Origin: Desulfovibrio sp. | GTDB lineage: Bacteria > Desulfobacterota > Desulfovibrionia > Desulfovibrionales > Desulfovibrionaceae | DNA: 64,000 nt | Reading direction: 5' to 3' | Assembly: GCF_034006445.1 (NCBI RefSeq) | Contig: NZ_JAVESS010000014.1 | Location: 1 to 64,000, forward strand | Part shown: in pieces, positions 17,634 to 25,662 of the stretch | Layout of the letters: every line of letters begins with the position of its first letter | Numbering within the stretch: position 1 is the first letter of the stretch | The notes under the pieces: model-generated | Seen by the model: the letters and a program-made list of their open reading frames with translations, nothing else | Database searches by the model: none | What the model was told of the DNA's origin: nothing | Made by a program: the position numbers and the translations under genes

Positions 17634-17996
17634 GCAACGGCTCCTTGTGTCCGTATAAAATTTTCAGATCCAGGCTCTGGTTCCGAAACCCGGCGGGGCG
17701 AGCTTGCGCCCCGACAATGGCGGATTTTCGCGAACCTCAATTCTTTGCCAGAAACATTTTTTGCAGCGTCGTCAGCGCAGGCACGGTGCTGACACTACCG
17801 CCGCACGCGGGCTGCGATGCCGGGAACGGGCATGTCACAGCAAGCGGCGCTCCAGAACGTTTTATGCTGAAACCGGTCACATCCCCTGCTGCCGCACAAA
17901 GGGGCGGCACGCCGCAACGTGGCGTGGATTCAGCCGCAAATCGCATTTCGTCAGAATGACAACGTGAAATGCAGCGCCTTTCAGCGACACTTCGCT
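17634..17996. other. Intergenic region with repeat remnant, 363 bp
   Basis: No gene is visible. The segment 17905-17997 is a repeat relative: 17905-17975 matches 50641-50700 (GTGGCGTGGATTC...GCCGCAAATCGCATTT) and, more weakly, 44722-44775. Its right edge, GCTC followed by TA at 17998-17999, forms the TAG stop of the epimerase gene. The insertion separates two genes that look like parts of one pathway. Confidence 0.6.
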
Positions 17997-18911
17997 CTAG
18001 TCGTCGGTTGCCACGAGATAGCCGCCCTCGGCGGACAGTTCGGGATGGATTTCCTTATGTTCTTCTTCCATCACGCGCAGCACGCCCTGGCCCAGATCCA
18101 CGGTCAGCGGCGGCACAAGCTTGCGCCCCACCTTGGGCATGAAGGCGTAGGGGGTCACCTGGTAGTGGCCGCTGTTGGGGTCGTTCTGGTAATTGATGAC
18201 CAGTTCCTTGCCCAGCATTTCGCCTATCATCTTGAAGAGGTCGCTGACCCGCATGGGCTGGTTGCCGGAGATGATGATGTTCTGGTTCTCAAACTCCGGG
18301 GCGAGCACGGCCAGGGTGGCGGCGCTGGCGTCATCCACATGCACGTATTCACGCAGGGCCGTGGGCGCGCCGTAGTAGGTGATGCCGCCCGTGGTGAGCG
18401 CTTCGTAAACAAAGCGATTGATGGCGTTGCGCCTGTCCGACCGGGGGCCGTACAGCGAACCGTAGCGTAAAATGGTGTACGGCAGGTTGTGCATGGCCTG
18501 GTAGTTTTCAATATACACTTCGCAGGACTGCTTGCTGCAGCGGTAAAAACCGCCAGACTTGCCGTACACGTAAAGGGAACTGGCGAAGACGTAGCGCTTG
18601 ACGGCCGCCTTGCGGCAGGCTTCAAGAACCATGACGTTGCCGACCACGTTAATGCGCGCCGTGTCCACCGGGCGGTTATTGGCCTCGCCAATATCCGCGA
18701 TGCCCGCGTAGTTGAAGACCATGTCAGCGCCGTCCACAGCTTTGTACACGGTCTCCTCTTCAAGGATGTTGCCCGTGAGCATGGTCTGGTCGGGTCGCAA
18801 CCAGGGCGAGGGATGCAGGTCTACAATGGTGACGTTATGTCCGGCCTCGGAAAGCTTGTCGCAAATATGCGAACCCAGGAATCCGGAACCGCCAAAAACA
18901 GTTATTTTCAC
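17997..18911 (-). CDS. NAD-dependent sugar epimerase/dehydratase (extended SDR)
   Basis: The 304-residue protein begins with the Rossmann motif VFGGSGFLGSHICD. The catalytic tyrosine-lysine pair is in YRCSK, and ILRYGSLYGPR and HVDDA are the usual extended-SDR landmarks. The start is a GTG at 18911 with AGGGAGA upstream; the open frame extends beyond it but not convincingly. Its TAG stop coincides with the edge of a TA-flanked element. With the neighbouring aldolase, cytidylyltransferase and acyltransferase it probably modifies a surface sugar. Confidence 0.85.
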   Translation of the reverse strand: MKITVFGGSGFLGSHICDKLSEAGHNVTIVDLHPSPWLRPDQTMLTGNILEEETVYKAVDGADMVFNYAGIADIGEANNRPVDTARINVVGNVMVLEACRKAAVKRYVFASSLYVYGKSGGFYRCSKQSCEVYIENYQAMHNLPYTILRYGSLYGPRSDRRNAINRFVYEALTTGGITYYGAPTALREYVHVDDASAATLAVLAPEFENQNIIISGNQPMRVSDLFKMIGEMLGKELVINYQNDPNSGHYQVTPYAFMPKVGRKLVPPLTVDLGQGVLRVMEEEHKEIHPELSAEGGYLVATDD

Positions 18912-19226
18912 AATGATTCTCCCTGGAGAATTTTCTTGATCAAACGCGCGTCCGCAGTGCTGCGCGACGCAGGGGGGCAAATCGGCCCTGTGACGGGCCT
19001 GCTGCCGCGTTATCCGGCGGCAGACTTATTTAGCATTTTCGCATTGAGAATATTTATTCTCAATGCTTCCAAGACGCTCGCTCCGGCGCGTAACCGCGCA
19101 AATAAATTGCGCTTACGCCTCTGCGGCGGGCGTCTGCTCCCGCATCCGCCAGAGCAATTTCAAGCGGCAGCCGTTAGGCGACGAAGAAGCCTTACGGATG
19201 GCAACAGCATCGCTAGAGAAATTGCT
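18912..19226. repeat. Repeat-filled gap between epimerase and aldolase genes
   Basis: This 315-bp gap has no gene. Segment 19046-19136 (CTCGCTCCGGCGCG, CAAATAAATTGCGCTTACG, CTCTGCGGCGGGCG) matches 24939-25030. A smaller palindromic element occupies 19152-19227: its arms GAGCAATTTC and GAAATTGCTC end at TA 19228-19229, which makes the TAG stop of the aldolase gene. The gap also contains a GAGAATATTTATTCTC hairpin. Confidence 0.65.
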
Positions 19227-20018
19227 CTAGGGGCGTTCAGCCGCGCCCCAAAGAAAGACGGAATCAATGCCATAGGCGATAAAACGGCTGCCCGCCGCCA
19301 CCTGACGCGCCAGTTCCGCCGGGTCGGGCTGCACGATATGCAAGCCCATGCGGGCCTTGTGCCGCGCGCAGGCGTCCACGATGCGCGCCATGGCCGCCTT
19401 GAAGTCCGGATGGTCAAACTGCCCCGTAAGGCCCATGGAGCCGGAAAGGTCGTACGGCCCGACCATGATGGCGTCCAGACGCGGGTGCGTCAGTATGGCG
19501 TCCAGATTTTCCACAGCGCGGATATGCTCTATCTGCGCCACAAGAAAGAGCTCCGGGGCACGATGGGTGCGGTAGTCGTCAAAGTTTTTGCCAAACACGT
19601 TGGCCCGGCAAAAGCCTACGCCCCTGTATTCCTGCGCGGTCTCGCCCTTGGCCCGCCACGTGTCCTGACCGGGATACACGGCCCAGTCAATGGCGCGGTC
19701 AAGCTGCTCGCGGCTTTCTATCATGGGAAAGATCAGCCCCTGGGCTCCAGCCTCAAGGGCGGACTTTATCTGGGTTTTGCTGGCTTCGGGCAGGCGGGCG
19801 AAGGGGGCTGCGCCGCCGCATTCAATGGCCCGGAAAATGTCCGGCAGGCCGGTGCGCCCAAAGGAGCCATGCTCCATATCCACGGCTACCCAGTCATACC
19901 CGGCGCGGGCCATAAGCTCGGCCACGTCCGTGGAGGGCAGTTGCAGCCATGTGCCTACCGTGGCTTTGTCCGCTGCCAGAAGCTTGCGTATGTCATGTAC
20001 GGTCATATCAAGCGGCAT
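19227..20018 (-). CDS. HpcH/HpaI-family class II aldolase
   Basis: The 263-residue protein shows the family motifs: GTWLQLPS near the N-terminus, WVAVDMEHGSFGR (metal/catalytic region), LVAQIEHIRAVENLDAIL, and IMVGPYDLSGSMG. Members reversibly condense pyruvate with aldehydes, for example 2-dehydro-3-deoxyglucarate aldolase. Beside a CMP-ulosonate-type transferase it could form the carbon skeleton of a 3-deoxy-ulosonic acid. The ribosome site is weak and ATG at codon 5 is an alternative. The TAG stop is contributed by the flanking palindromic element. Confidence 0.85.
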   Translation of the reverse strand: MPLDMTVHDIRKLLAADKATVGTWLQLPSTDVAELMARAGYDWVAVDMEHGSFGRTGLPDIFRAIECGGAAPFARLPEASKTQIKSALEAGAQGLIFPMIESREQLDRAIDWAVYPGQDTWRAKGETAQEYRGVGFCRANVFGKNFDDYRTHRAPELFLVAQIEHIRAVENLDAILTHPRLDAIMVGPYDLSGSMGLTGQFDHPDFKAAMARIVDACARHKARMGLHIVQPDPAELARQVAAGSRFIAYGIDSVFLWGAAERP

Positions 20019-20202
20019 ACCGCCGCAGGGTTGAGGTTACATATAAAGGATCACTATACGCCCAGGCGCGACAGCACGCAATACGGCCCAGAGCGGCATG
20101 CCCGCAACAGATGTTTGCATGTGTGCCGTGAAGATGTATGTTTGTCGGGTAGATTCTCTCCTTCCGTCCACTCACGTCCCTTGCCCTTCCCAGGAGGATA
20201 CA

Positions 20203-22353
20203 ATGCCCCTCGACGCAAATATATATACGGAAATTACGTCTCTTGACGATGCCCTTGACAAGCTGTTCAAAGCCCTGGATGCGGCGCGGGAATCCAGCGG
20301 GCAGGAGCAACTGCCGCAGGCCATGGCCTGCCCCACAGGTCAGGCCGAAGGCAGCGTGCTGTGCGCGCCAGTGATCGCCGCCCGCCCCTTTCCGCCCTTT
20401 GCTCTCGCCGCGGCCAGCGGCTATGCCCTCAAGGCAGCCGACACCTACGCGGCAACCGACGAGGCCCCGGCCACGCTTCAGGAAGGCAAAACCTGCTTTG
20501 CCGTAAGCTCCGGCGACGCCCTGCCCCCATCCTGCGACGCCATTGCCCTGTCAGCCCATGCCGCTGTGGACGGCAAGGGCGGGGTCAGCATCACGGCACC
20601 CATGCTGCCGTGGCTGCACGTTCGGCGCGTTGGTTCGGACATTGCCGCAGAAGAAGCCCTTTTTTGCCGCAACCATATTCTCCGGCCCAGCGACATCGGC
20701 GCGCTTCTGGCGGCGGGTGTGAACGAGGTGCAGGTGTGGGACAGGCTTGAGGTCTTTCTGGCCACCGTGGGCGGCAACTATCGTTCGGCAATCACTGCTG
20801 ACGGGGCTGCCACGGGGACAGGCACGGGCACAGGCACGGGCACAGGCACGGGCACAGGCACGGGCGCCGCAGATGGAACGCCTGGCGCCGCGCCGGGCAC
20901 CGCCACGGGTGCCGCGAGTACCCCAACGTCCGGCACAGCCACGGGCGCGACGCCAGATACCCGTCTGCCAGATACCCGCCTGGTGGACGGCATCAGCCCC
21001 GCTCTGGCAGCCCGGACACAAGCGCTGGACTGCCGCGCCCACCTTGCCGCGCCCCTTGCCGCTACGGCAGAGGCCCTACGGGATTTTTTTCAAAAATCCC
21101 TGGCGGCTGGCGGACATGCACTCTTGCTGTGCGTAGCCGATGAAGCGGCGCTGGCCGTTGTGCGCAGTTTTTTTGAAGCCGAGGGGCAGATTGTGTCGCC
21201 CAATGTGGGCCTGCTGCCCGGCGCACCGGCCATGACCGCCGTTTATGAAGGCAGGCCGATATTCTGCCTGCCCCCCAGCCCTGCCGGATCGCTGAGCGCC
21301 TTCTCGGCTCTGGTGTCGCCGACCCTTTTGCTGATGTCGCGTCGCCCCATCGGGCAATACGTCAGCGCTCAGTCCGGCGCGCCCACCGAATGCTGCGAAC
21401 TTACAGCGGAACTGGCCGCCAGCCTGCCCGCCTATCCCGGTCTTGACGTCTTCTCCCCCCTGGCCCTGGCCAGAGTGGGCGAAAAAACCGTGGCCCTGCC
21501 CCTGCGCCTTGGCGAAGGGTACAAAACCACAGTCCGTACCCAGGGCTTTGCCCACATTTCCGCCAACGGCAAGGGCGCGCCCCTGGGCAGCAGGATTCGC
21601 GCGCAGCCTCTCCGCCCGGTCGAAACGCTGTATTCGACGCTTTTTTGCGCTGGCGGTAGGGACATGGTTCTGGATCTTATGGCGGACGCCCTGCTGCGTG
21701 AACCGCATCCCGTACATGCGATTTCCGTGGGAGCCGACGCGGGCGACGCGCTTGAGGCCCTGAAGAACAGTCATTGCCATGCGGCTGTGCTCCATATGGC
21801 TGATGACGACAAGGGCGAATTCAATTTTGGCTTTGTGCAGCGCCACTGGCCCCAGGGCAAGGTAATTTTTGTAAACCTGGCAATCCGGCAGGTGGGGCTT
21901 GTGGTTCCCGCCGGCAACCCGCGCGGGCTCAAAAGCATTGCCGACATCAGGGACAAAAAGCTGCGCTGCGTCAACCGCCTGGCTGGCTCCAGCACGCGCC
22001 TGCAGTTCGACGCGCTTTTACGCCATGCCGGGCTGACTCCCCAGGATGTTTCTGGTTATGAGACCGAGGCGGAAAGCCAGCTTGCCGTCGCCGCCGCCGT
22101 TCTCACGGGCAAGGCGGACTGCGGCCCCGGCGTTGCCGCTGCGGCCAGCGCCATGGGCCTGGATTTTGTTCCTCTGGGCGGCGAACGCTGGGATCTTGTG
22201 ATCCCCGAGGCATTTCTTGATGACCCGCGAGTTATCAGCGTACAATCCCTTTTGCAACAAACCGAATTCAAAAAGCGTATCGACGCCCTGGGCGGCTATG
22301 AGACCACTTTGACAGGCCAAAAACTTGAGCTTGGCGTTCGCCTTGGAGCGTGA
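20203..22353 (+). CDS. Degenerate MoeA-like protein fused to a periplasmic-binding-protein-like domain
   Basis: The 716-residue protein begins at an ATG with AGGAGG 7 nt upstream. Residues 1 to about 470 resemble MoeA, which inserts molybdate into molybdopterin, but key positions are changed: the DGYA segment reads ASGYALKAAD (S72), and STGDEL reads TVGGNY (188-193). Residues about 530-716 resemble the PBP-like/LysR-substrate domain found fused to MoeA in some anaerobes (AIRQVGLVVPAGNPRGL, LAGSSTRLQFDALL). A TG dipeptide repeat (204-219) and a Gly/Ala/Thr-rich linker interrupt the MoeA part. It may sense molybdate, tungstate or cofactor instead of catalysing insertion. Confidence 0.75.
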   Translation: MPLDANIYTEITSLDDALDKLFKALDAARESSGQEQLPQAMACPTGQAEGSVLCAPVIAARPFPPFALAAASGYALKAADTYAATDEAPATLQEGKTCFAVSSGDALPPSCDAIALSAHAAVDGKGGVSITAPMLPWLHVRRVGSDIAAEEALFCRNHILRPSDIGALLAAGVNEVQVWDRLEVFLATVGGNYRSAITADGAATGTGTGTGTGTGTGTGTGAADGTPGAAPGTATGAASTPTSGTATGATPDTRLPDTRLVDGISPALAARTQALDCRAHLAAPLAATAEALRDFFQKSLAAGGHALLLCVADEAALAVVRSFFEAEGQIVSPNVGLLPGAPAMTAVYEGRPIFCLPPSPAGSLSAFSALVSPTLLLMSRRPIGQYVSAQSGAPTECCELTAELAASLPAYPGLDVFSPLALARVGEKTVALPLRLGEGYKTTVRTQGFAHISANGKGAPLGSRIRAQPLRPVETLYSTLFCAGGRDMVLDLMADALLREPHPVHAISVGADAGDALEALKNSHCHAAVLHMADDDKGEFNFGFVQRHWPQGKVIFVNLAIRQVGLVVPAGNPRGLKSIADIRDKKLRCVNRLAGSSTRLQFDALLRHAGLTPQDVSGYETEAESQLAVAAAVLTGKADCGPGVAAAASAMGLDFVPLGGERWDLVIPEAFLDDPRVISVQSLLQQTEFKKRIDALGGYETTLTGQKLELGVRLGA
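20812..20868 (+). repeat. Microsatellite inside the MoeA-like gene
   Basis: A GGCACG/GGCACA hexamer alternates here about eight to nine times and encodes alternating Thr-Gly. The unit is a multiple of three bases, so changes in copy number would alter linker length without a frameshift. Confidence 0.85.
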
Positions 22354-22362
22354 TACTAAAAA

Positions 22363-22390
22363 AGCCCCACCGTCGGCAAACGGAGGGGCT
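22363..22390 (-). terminator. Terminator in the convergent gap after the alcohol dehydrogenase gene
   Basis: AGCCCCaCCGT pairs with ACGGaGGGGCT. On the minus strand the hairpin is followed by TTTTTT, so it ends the alcohol dehydrogenase transcript. It lies 10 bp after the MoeA-like stop on the other strand. Confidence 0.8.
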
Positions 22391-22445
22391 GGGTATGGAG
22401 CGGACTGCGGCAGATCAGTCCGATCCTGGAGGAAGATGGGCAATT

Positions 22446-23654
22446 TCACGGCATAGGGCGTAACGAGTTTGTGTAGATTCTCGCCAAACGCTGGCGGGAA
22501 CTCATAACCGGCGCCACCGAGAGCAGAAGACCCAGCGAAGGCGTCTGCTCGATGAAGTTGCAAAAGTCTTCCACATCTGACTCCTGGACTCCCAAGTCCA
22601 GGAGTTTTTGTTTTACGCCCAGGCTGAAAAGCCAGTTTTCAACGGCCTTGGCCGCTGCAGTGGCTTCTTCAGGCTCACCTTTCAATCCGGGAGCCAGGGG
22701 TTCAAGCACATGGGCCAGCACGTCGGGCTTGGCGGCATAGCATTCACCGATGACGGCGGGCAGCAACATGGCCAGCGCCAGACCGTGCGGAATTTTCTTG
22801 AAGCGGCTCAGCGGGTGTTCAAGCGCGTGCGCCATGTGCAAAAGGCTGTTGTCAAAAACCACACCGGCCTGAAGCGCCGCCAGACACAGGCCATAACGGG
22901 CCTTGAGATTGTGCGGTTCGGCCAGCACTGTTGGCAGCCACCTGTGCACCAGCCCGACAGTCTCGCGCGCCAGGGTTACGGCCAGCGGACCTGCCACTGT
23001 GGTGGTTGCGGCCTCCACTACCCTGCACAGCGCATCTATGGACACATAGCGGCTTTGCTCTGCCGAAAGCCCCGTCATGAGAGCGGGATCGTCAATGGCA
23101 TAGCGCGGGTAGCTGCAATCATGACCAACAATGGATCTGTGGTTGCGCCCGGCCACGGTAACCACCGCAAATCGGTTTACTTCACTGCCCGTGCCGTGGG
23201 TGAGGTTGACGGCAACTAACGGAAGGGCCTTTTGGGGCGTGAAGCGAAAGCAAAAAAGATCTTCGGCGCTTTTACCGGGGTTGGCCAGCAACACAGCCGC
23301 CCCCTTGCCACAGTCCAGGGGACTTCCGCCGCCTATGGCAAGCACGGCTCCGGCATTGACAGCCCGGCCAAGGGCGGCGGCGTCATTGATGGTATCCGTG
23401 GTCGGGTTGGGCATGACCCTGTTGTACAGAGCCAGTACAATGCCTTGCCGCTGCGCTGCGGCCTCGGCTTTATCCCACGCGCCCGAAGCGCGGTAGGCAT
23501 GCCCGCCGCAAACGCAGAGCACTGATGTAACGCCCTCGTTTTTCAAATTTCCCAGGATGCCGTCAATCTTGTCTATTGCGCCTACGCCAATATATGCCGT
23601 TGTTTTAACACGTATTTCACGAACAGTGTCATAGTCGCAGCAGTTATCCCACAC
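22446..23654 (-). CDS. Iron-containing alcohol dehydrogenase family protein
   Basis: The 402-residue protein has the group III dehydrogenase landmarks: GGGSPLD at 108-114 for NAD(P), HGTGSEVN at 153-160, and H276-ALE-H280-PLSRFKKIP-H290. The usual metal site is Asp and three His. Here D207 is followed four residues later by arginine (DALCRVVE) where the family has histidine (DALTHAIE), so metal binding may be altered. The start is a GTG with AGGAGG 7 nt upstream. Physiological substrate unknown. It is monocistronic. Confidence 0.85.
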   Translation of the reverse strand: MWDNCCDYDTVREIRVKTTAYIGVGAIDKIDGILGNLKNEGVTSVLCVCGGHAYRASGAWDKAEAAAQRQGIVLALYNRVMPNPTTDTINDAAALGRAVNAGAVLAIGGGSPLDCGKGAAVLLANPGKSAEDLFCFRFTPQKALPLVAVNLTHGTGSEVNRFAVVTVAGRNHRSIVGHDCSYPRYAIDDPALMTGLSAEQSRYVSIDALCRVVEAATTTVAGPLAVTLARETVGLVHRWLPTVLAEPHNLKARYGLCLAALQAGVVFDNSLLHMAHALEHPLSRFKKIPHGLALAMLLPAVIGECYAAKPDVLAHVLEPLAPGLKGEPEEATAAAKAVENWLFSLGVKQKLLDLGVQESDVEDFCNFIEQTPSLGLLLSVAPVMSSRQRLARIYTNSLRPMP

Positions 23655-24202
23655 GGTTGCCTCCTGCGATCACGCCGGACGTTTTATTGCGCTGCAGTAA
23701 CGTAGAATGAATAAAACATTAGGTCAAGAACCTGCGCAATTTTTCACATAAATTTTGCAATAATTTTCTTCTTGATAAAAATGTCGGAGCACAGTAAAAA
23801 AAACTTTTTGTGAAATTTTCAACTAACAATTTCCCTTAAAAACCGGCCCCTTCGACAAATACTCTTCATGCTGCTTTTCAAGGCATGGTCTAACGACACG
23901 TTTTTAACGCCACAAGGCCCGGATCGCTAACGCGATCCGGGCCTTGGTTTTTGGAGCGTTCATGGCCTGCAAGCAGGCCATGAACGCCAGAATAGCTCAT
24001 CGTGGAGTTCGCCCGTCAGCATGTGCCAACGACCGTTGGGCGTGATCACATGCCACGCATGCCTGCACACGGCAGTTGAAGCCTCGCCTGCCGCAGGTAA
24101 AGCCCGCATCCGTCGCATATGCCCCTTACCCCTTGAGAACCTGCATTCTCGCGGAGCATGCCCTCTTGAAAGGCCCTGCGCGCAAGGCGCGCTGCCCCAA
24201 GG
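23655..24202. other. Intergenic region, 548 bp, with orphan hairpin
   Basis: The region before the alcohol dehydrogenase is AT-rich; on the minus strand TTGACC, 17 nt and TACGTT (near 23720-23690) is a possible promoter. A palindromic AT-rich segment lies around 23737-23760 (TTTTCACATAAATTTTGC). A strong hairpin at 23913-23946 is listed separately. I see no protein gene. Confidence 0.45.
23913..23946 (+). terminator. Orphan rho-independent terminator
   Basis: A perfect 15-bp stem (CAAGGCCCGGATCGC and complement) with a TAAC loop is followed by GTTTTT on the plus strand. No plus-strand protein gene lies upstream within 1.5 kb, so it may end a small RNA or simply insulate the two minus-strand units. 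Confidence 0.75.
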
Positions 24203-24631
24203 TTATTTCGGCACCGCCAGAATAACCTGTGAAGCCTTTACGATGGCCGTGATTTTTTTGCCGGGAGCCAGGCCAAGGTTGGCGAGGCTGCCCATGGTGA
24301 CGATGGACGCAATGGATTTGCCGCTGGGCAGATCAATCAGCACTTCGGCATTGACCGCGCCGGGCGTCACCTTGCTCACCGTTCCCGCAAACTGGTTGCG
24401 GGTGGACAAAAGGTAATTTTCGGCATCGTTCATGAGCAGCACAAAGCTGGCCTTGATCAGGGCGATGGCTTCCACGCCGGGCTTGAGACCCAGCTTTTTG
24501 GTGCTGACCTGGGTAATGGAAGCAACAATGCTCAATCCACCCTCAACGGACAATTCCACTTCATCATTGACGGCTCCGGAATGTACAGCCGCGACCTTAC
24601 CCTTGAAAACATTTCTTGCGCTGGTTTGCAT
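24203..24631 (-). CDS. mop: Molbindin (tandem Mop/TOBE molybdate-binding protein)
   Basis: The 142-residue protein consists of two Mop/TOBE repeats of about 65 residues: SARNVFKGKVAAVHSGAVND to ALIKASFVLLM, and NQFAGTVSKVTPGAVNAEV to AIVKASQVILAV. Each has the GxV...GAVNxEV and KAS..iL pattern of molybdate- or tungstate-binding domains. There is no DNA-binding or transporter domain, so it is a cytoplasmic oxyanion store. The start is the ATG at 24631 with AAGGA 8 nt upstream, giving the family's expected length. Two copies of CTTGTTGTA lie upstream. Confidence 0.9.
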   Translation of the reverse strand: MQTSARNVFKGKVAAVHSGAVNDEVELSVEGGLSIVASITQVSTKKLGLKPGVEAIALIKASFVLLMNDAENYLLSTRNQFAGTVSKVTPGAVNAEVLIDLPSGKSIASIVTMGSLANLGLAPGKKITAIVKASQVILAVPK

Positions 24632-25175
24632 ATAAATATCCTTATGCCGGGTATCCCCCGGCTGGTAAACGCGAAAACTTTTTTTTCGCATACAACAAGT
24701 CTACAACAAGACAATACACCGTGCCACCCATGCACGCTGTATGCATAAAAGAGCAACAACATCTGAAATAACAGAAAGTTACTCATACACGCACAAGAAA
24801 GGCAAGCATGCCTGCACATTTTCCAATAACAAAGGGGCCGGTATTCAAGACCGGCCCCTTTGTCAGAAAGCGCTTTTAACACCGCTCTGGAGCAGACAAT
24901 TTTGGGAATCTCGCACTGCCTTGGAGCAGATTACCTTTGAGAATGTACATTCTCAAAGTTTAAGATACGCTCGCTTCGGTGCTTAACCGTGCAGATAAAC
25001 TGCGCTTACACCTCTGCGGCGGGCGGATGCACTGATTAAAGAGCTTCCTGGAAACGCGTAGTTCTTTCGTTTGGCAAGGCGCGAACTTTTTTTGAAGCAG
25101 GAGTGGACTCTTCCGTCCTCGACTGTTTCAAAAAAAGTGAAGCAACGCCGCCAAACGGAATAAATCAGCGTTTCC
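24632..25175. repeat. Repeat-rich intergenic region, 544 bp
   Basis: No gene is visible. From left: the molbindin upstream region with the nine-base direct repeat CTTGTTGTA (about 24680-24705); a 12-bp-stem hairpin (24831-24861, AAAGGGGCCGGT); a segment starting GAGCAGATTACCTTTG at 24924 that resembles the ends of family B; a block at 24939-25030 matching 19046-19136; and the family D element at 25039-25176. Confidence 0.65.
24831..24861. terminator. Hairpin, likely bidirectional terminator
   Basis: AAAGGGGCCGGT and its exact complement enclose a seven-base loop. Short A and T tracts flank both sides. It is placed to stop minus-strand transcription coming from the htpX/lipoprotein genes before molbindin. 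Confidence 0.6.
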
Positions 25176-25176
25176 C
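25039..25176. repeat. TA-flanked fold-back element (family D, long form)
   Basis: The 138-bp element is a long imperfect palindrome: GGAAACGC, GTTTGGC and TTTTTTTGAA on the left pair with TTCAAAAAAA, GCCAAAC and GCGTTTCC on the right. TA at 25037-25038 and 25177-25178 flank it. The right TA plus the element's last base forms the TAG stop of the adjoining lipoprotein gene. Confidence 0.7.
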
Positions 25177-25568
25177 TAGATATCTTCCGTCACCCAGTCC
25201 ACAACCTCTGCCATACGCTTGAGGGTATAGCGGTTCTGCGGGCTTCTGTAGGCAAGATCGTCCAGGTTGCCGTCAAGGCGGTAGATGCGCCAATCCCCTT
25301 CAGGAAGGGAACCGCGGGCCACGGCGTAATCCACGGCCGCGCGGGCGGCTCCGGGCGAGCAGAACAGCTCGAATTCACTGACGCCGGGGTCAAGCACCAC
25401 TTCGGAGCCGCTGGCAATGTCCACAATATAGTTGCCGGGGGCGACAACATAGACAAAGGGGCAAGGCTCAGCAGGCGGCAGGGGCTCGTTTTCGGCCACA
25501 GTCGCGGGCTTTTTGCAGGCCAGGAGGGGCAGAGCCAGTAACGCTACCAGCAAAAGACGTACGTACAT
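25176..25568 (-). CDS. Small putative lipoprotein (130 aa)
   Basis: The product has an N-terminal signal with a lipobox: MYVRLLLVALLALPLLAC, then KKPATVAENEPLPP. The mature part has no recognised domain; it contains FVYVVAPGNYIVDIASGSE and ends DWVTEDI. The start is the ATG at 25568 with AGGAAG close upstream; the frame continues upstream without a good start. It lies about 95 bp after htpX and may be cotranscribed. Its TAG stop comes from the edge of the family D element. Confidence 0.75.
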   Translation of the reverse strand: MYVRLLLVALLALPLLACKKPATVAENEPLPPAEPCPFVYVVAPGNYIVDIASGSEVVLDPGVSEFELFCSPGAARAAVDYAVARGSLPEGDWRIYRLDGNLDDLAYRSPQNRYTLKRMAEVVDWVTEDI

Positions 25569-25662
25569 TGTCTTCCTCAATATGTGGGTTCCTGGAACCC
25601 GGCAGAGCCTGTTCGGCCCGTTGTCTGAGCGGTTCTGTTCCCGTTTTCGGCAATTCCGGCAA

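Noticed and set aside
18489..20246. Plus-strand open frame of 585 codons over the epimerase and aldolase genes
   Set aside because: It crosses two real minus-strand genes and the repeat gap; composition is that of a GC-rich shadow frame.
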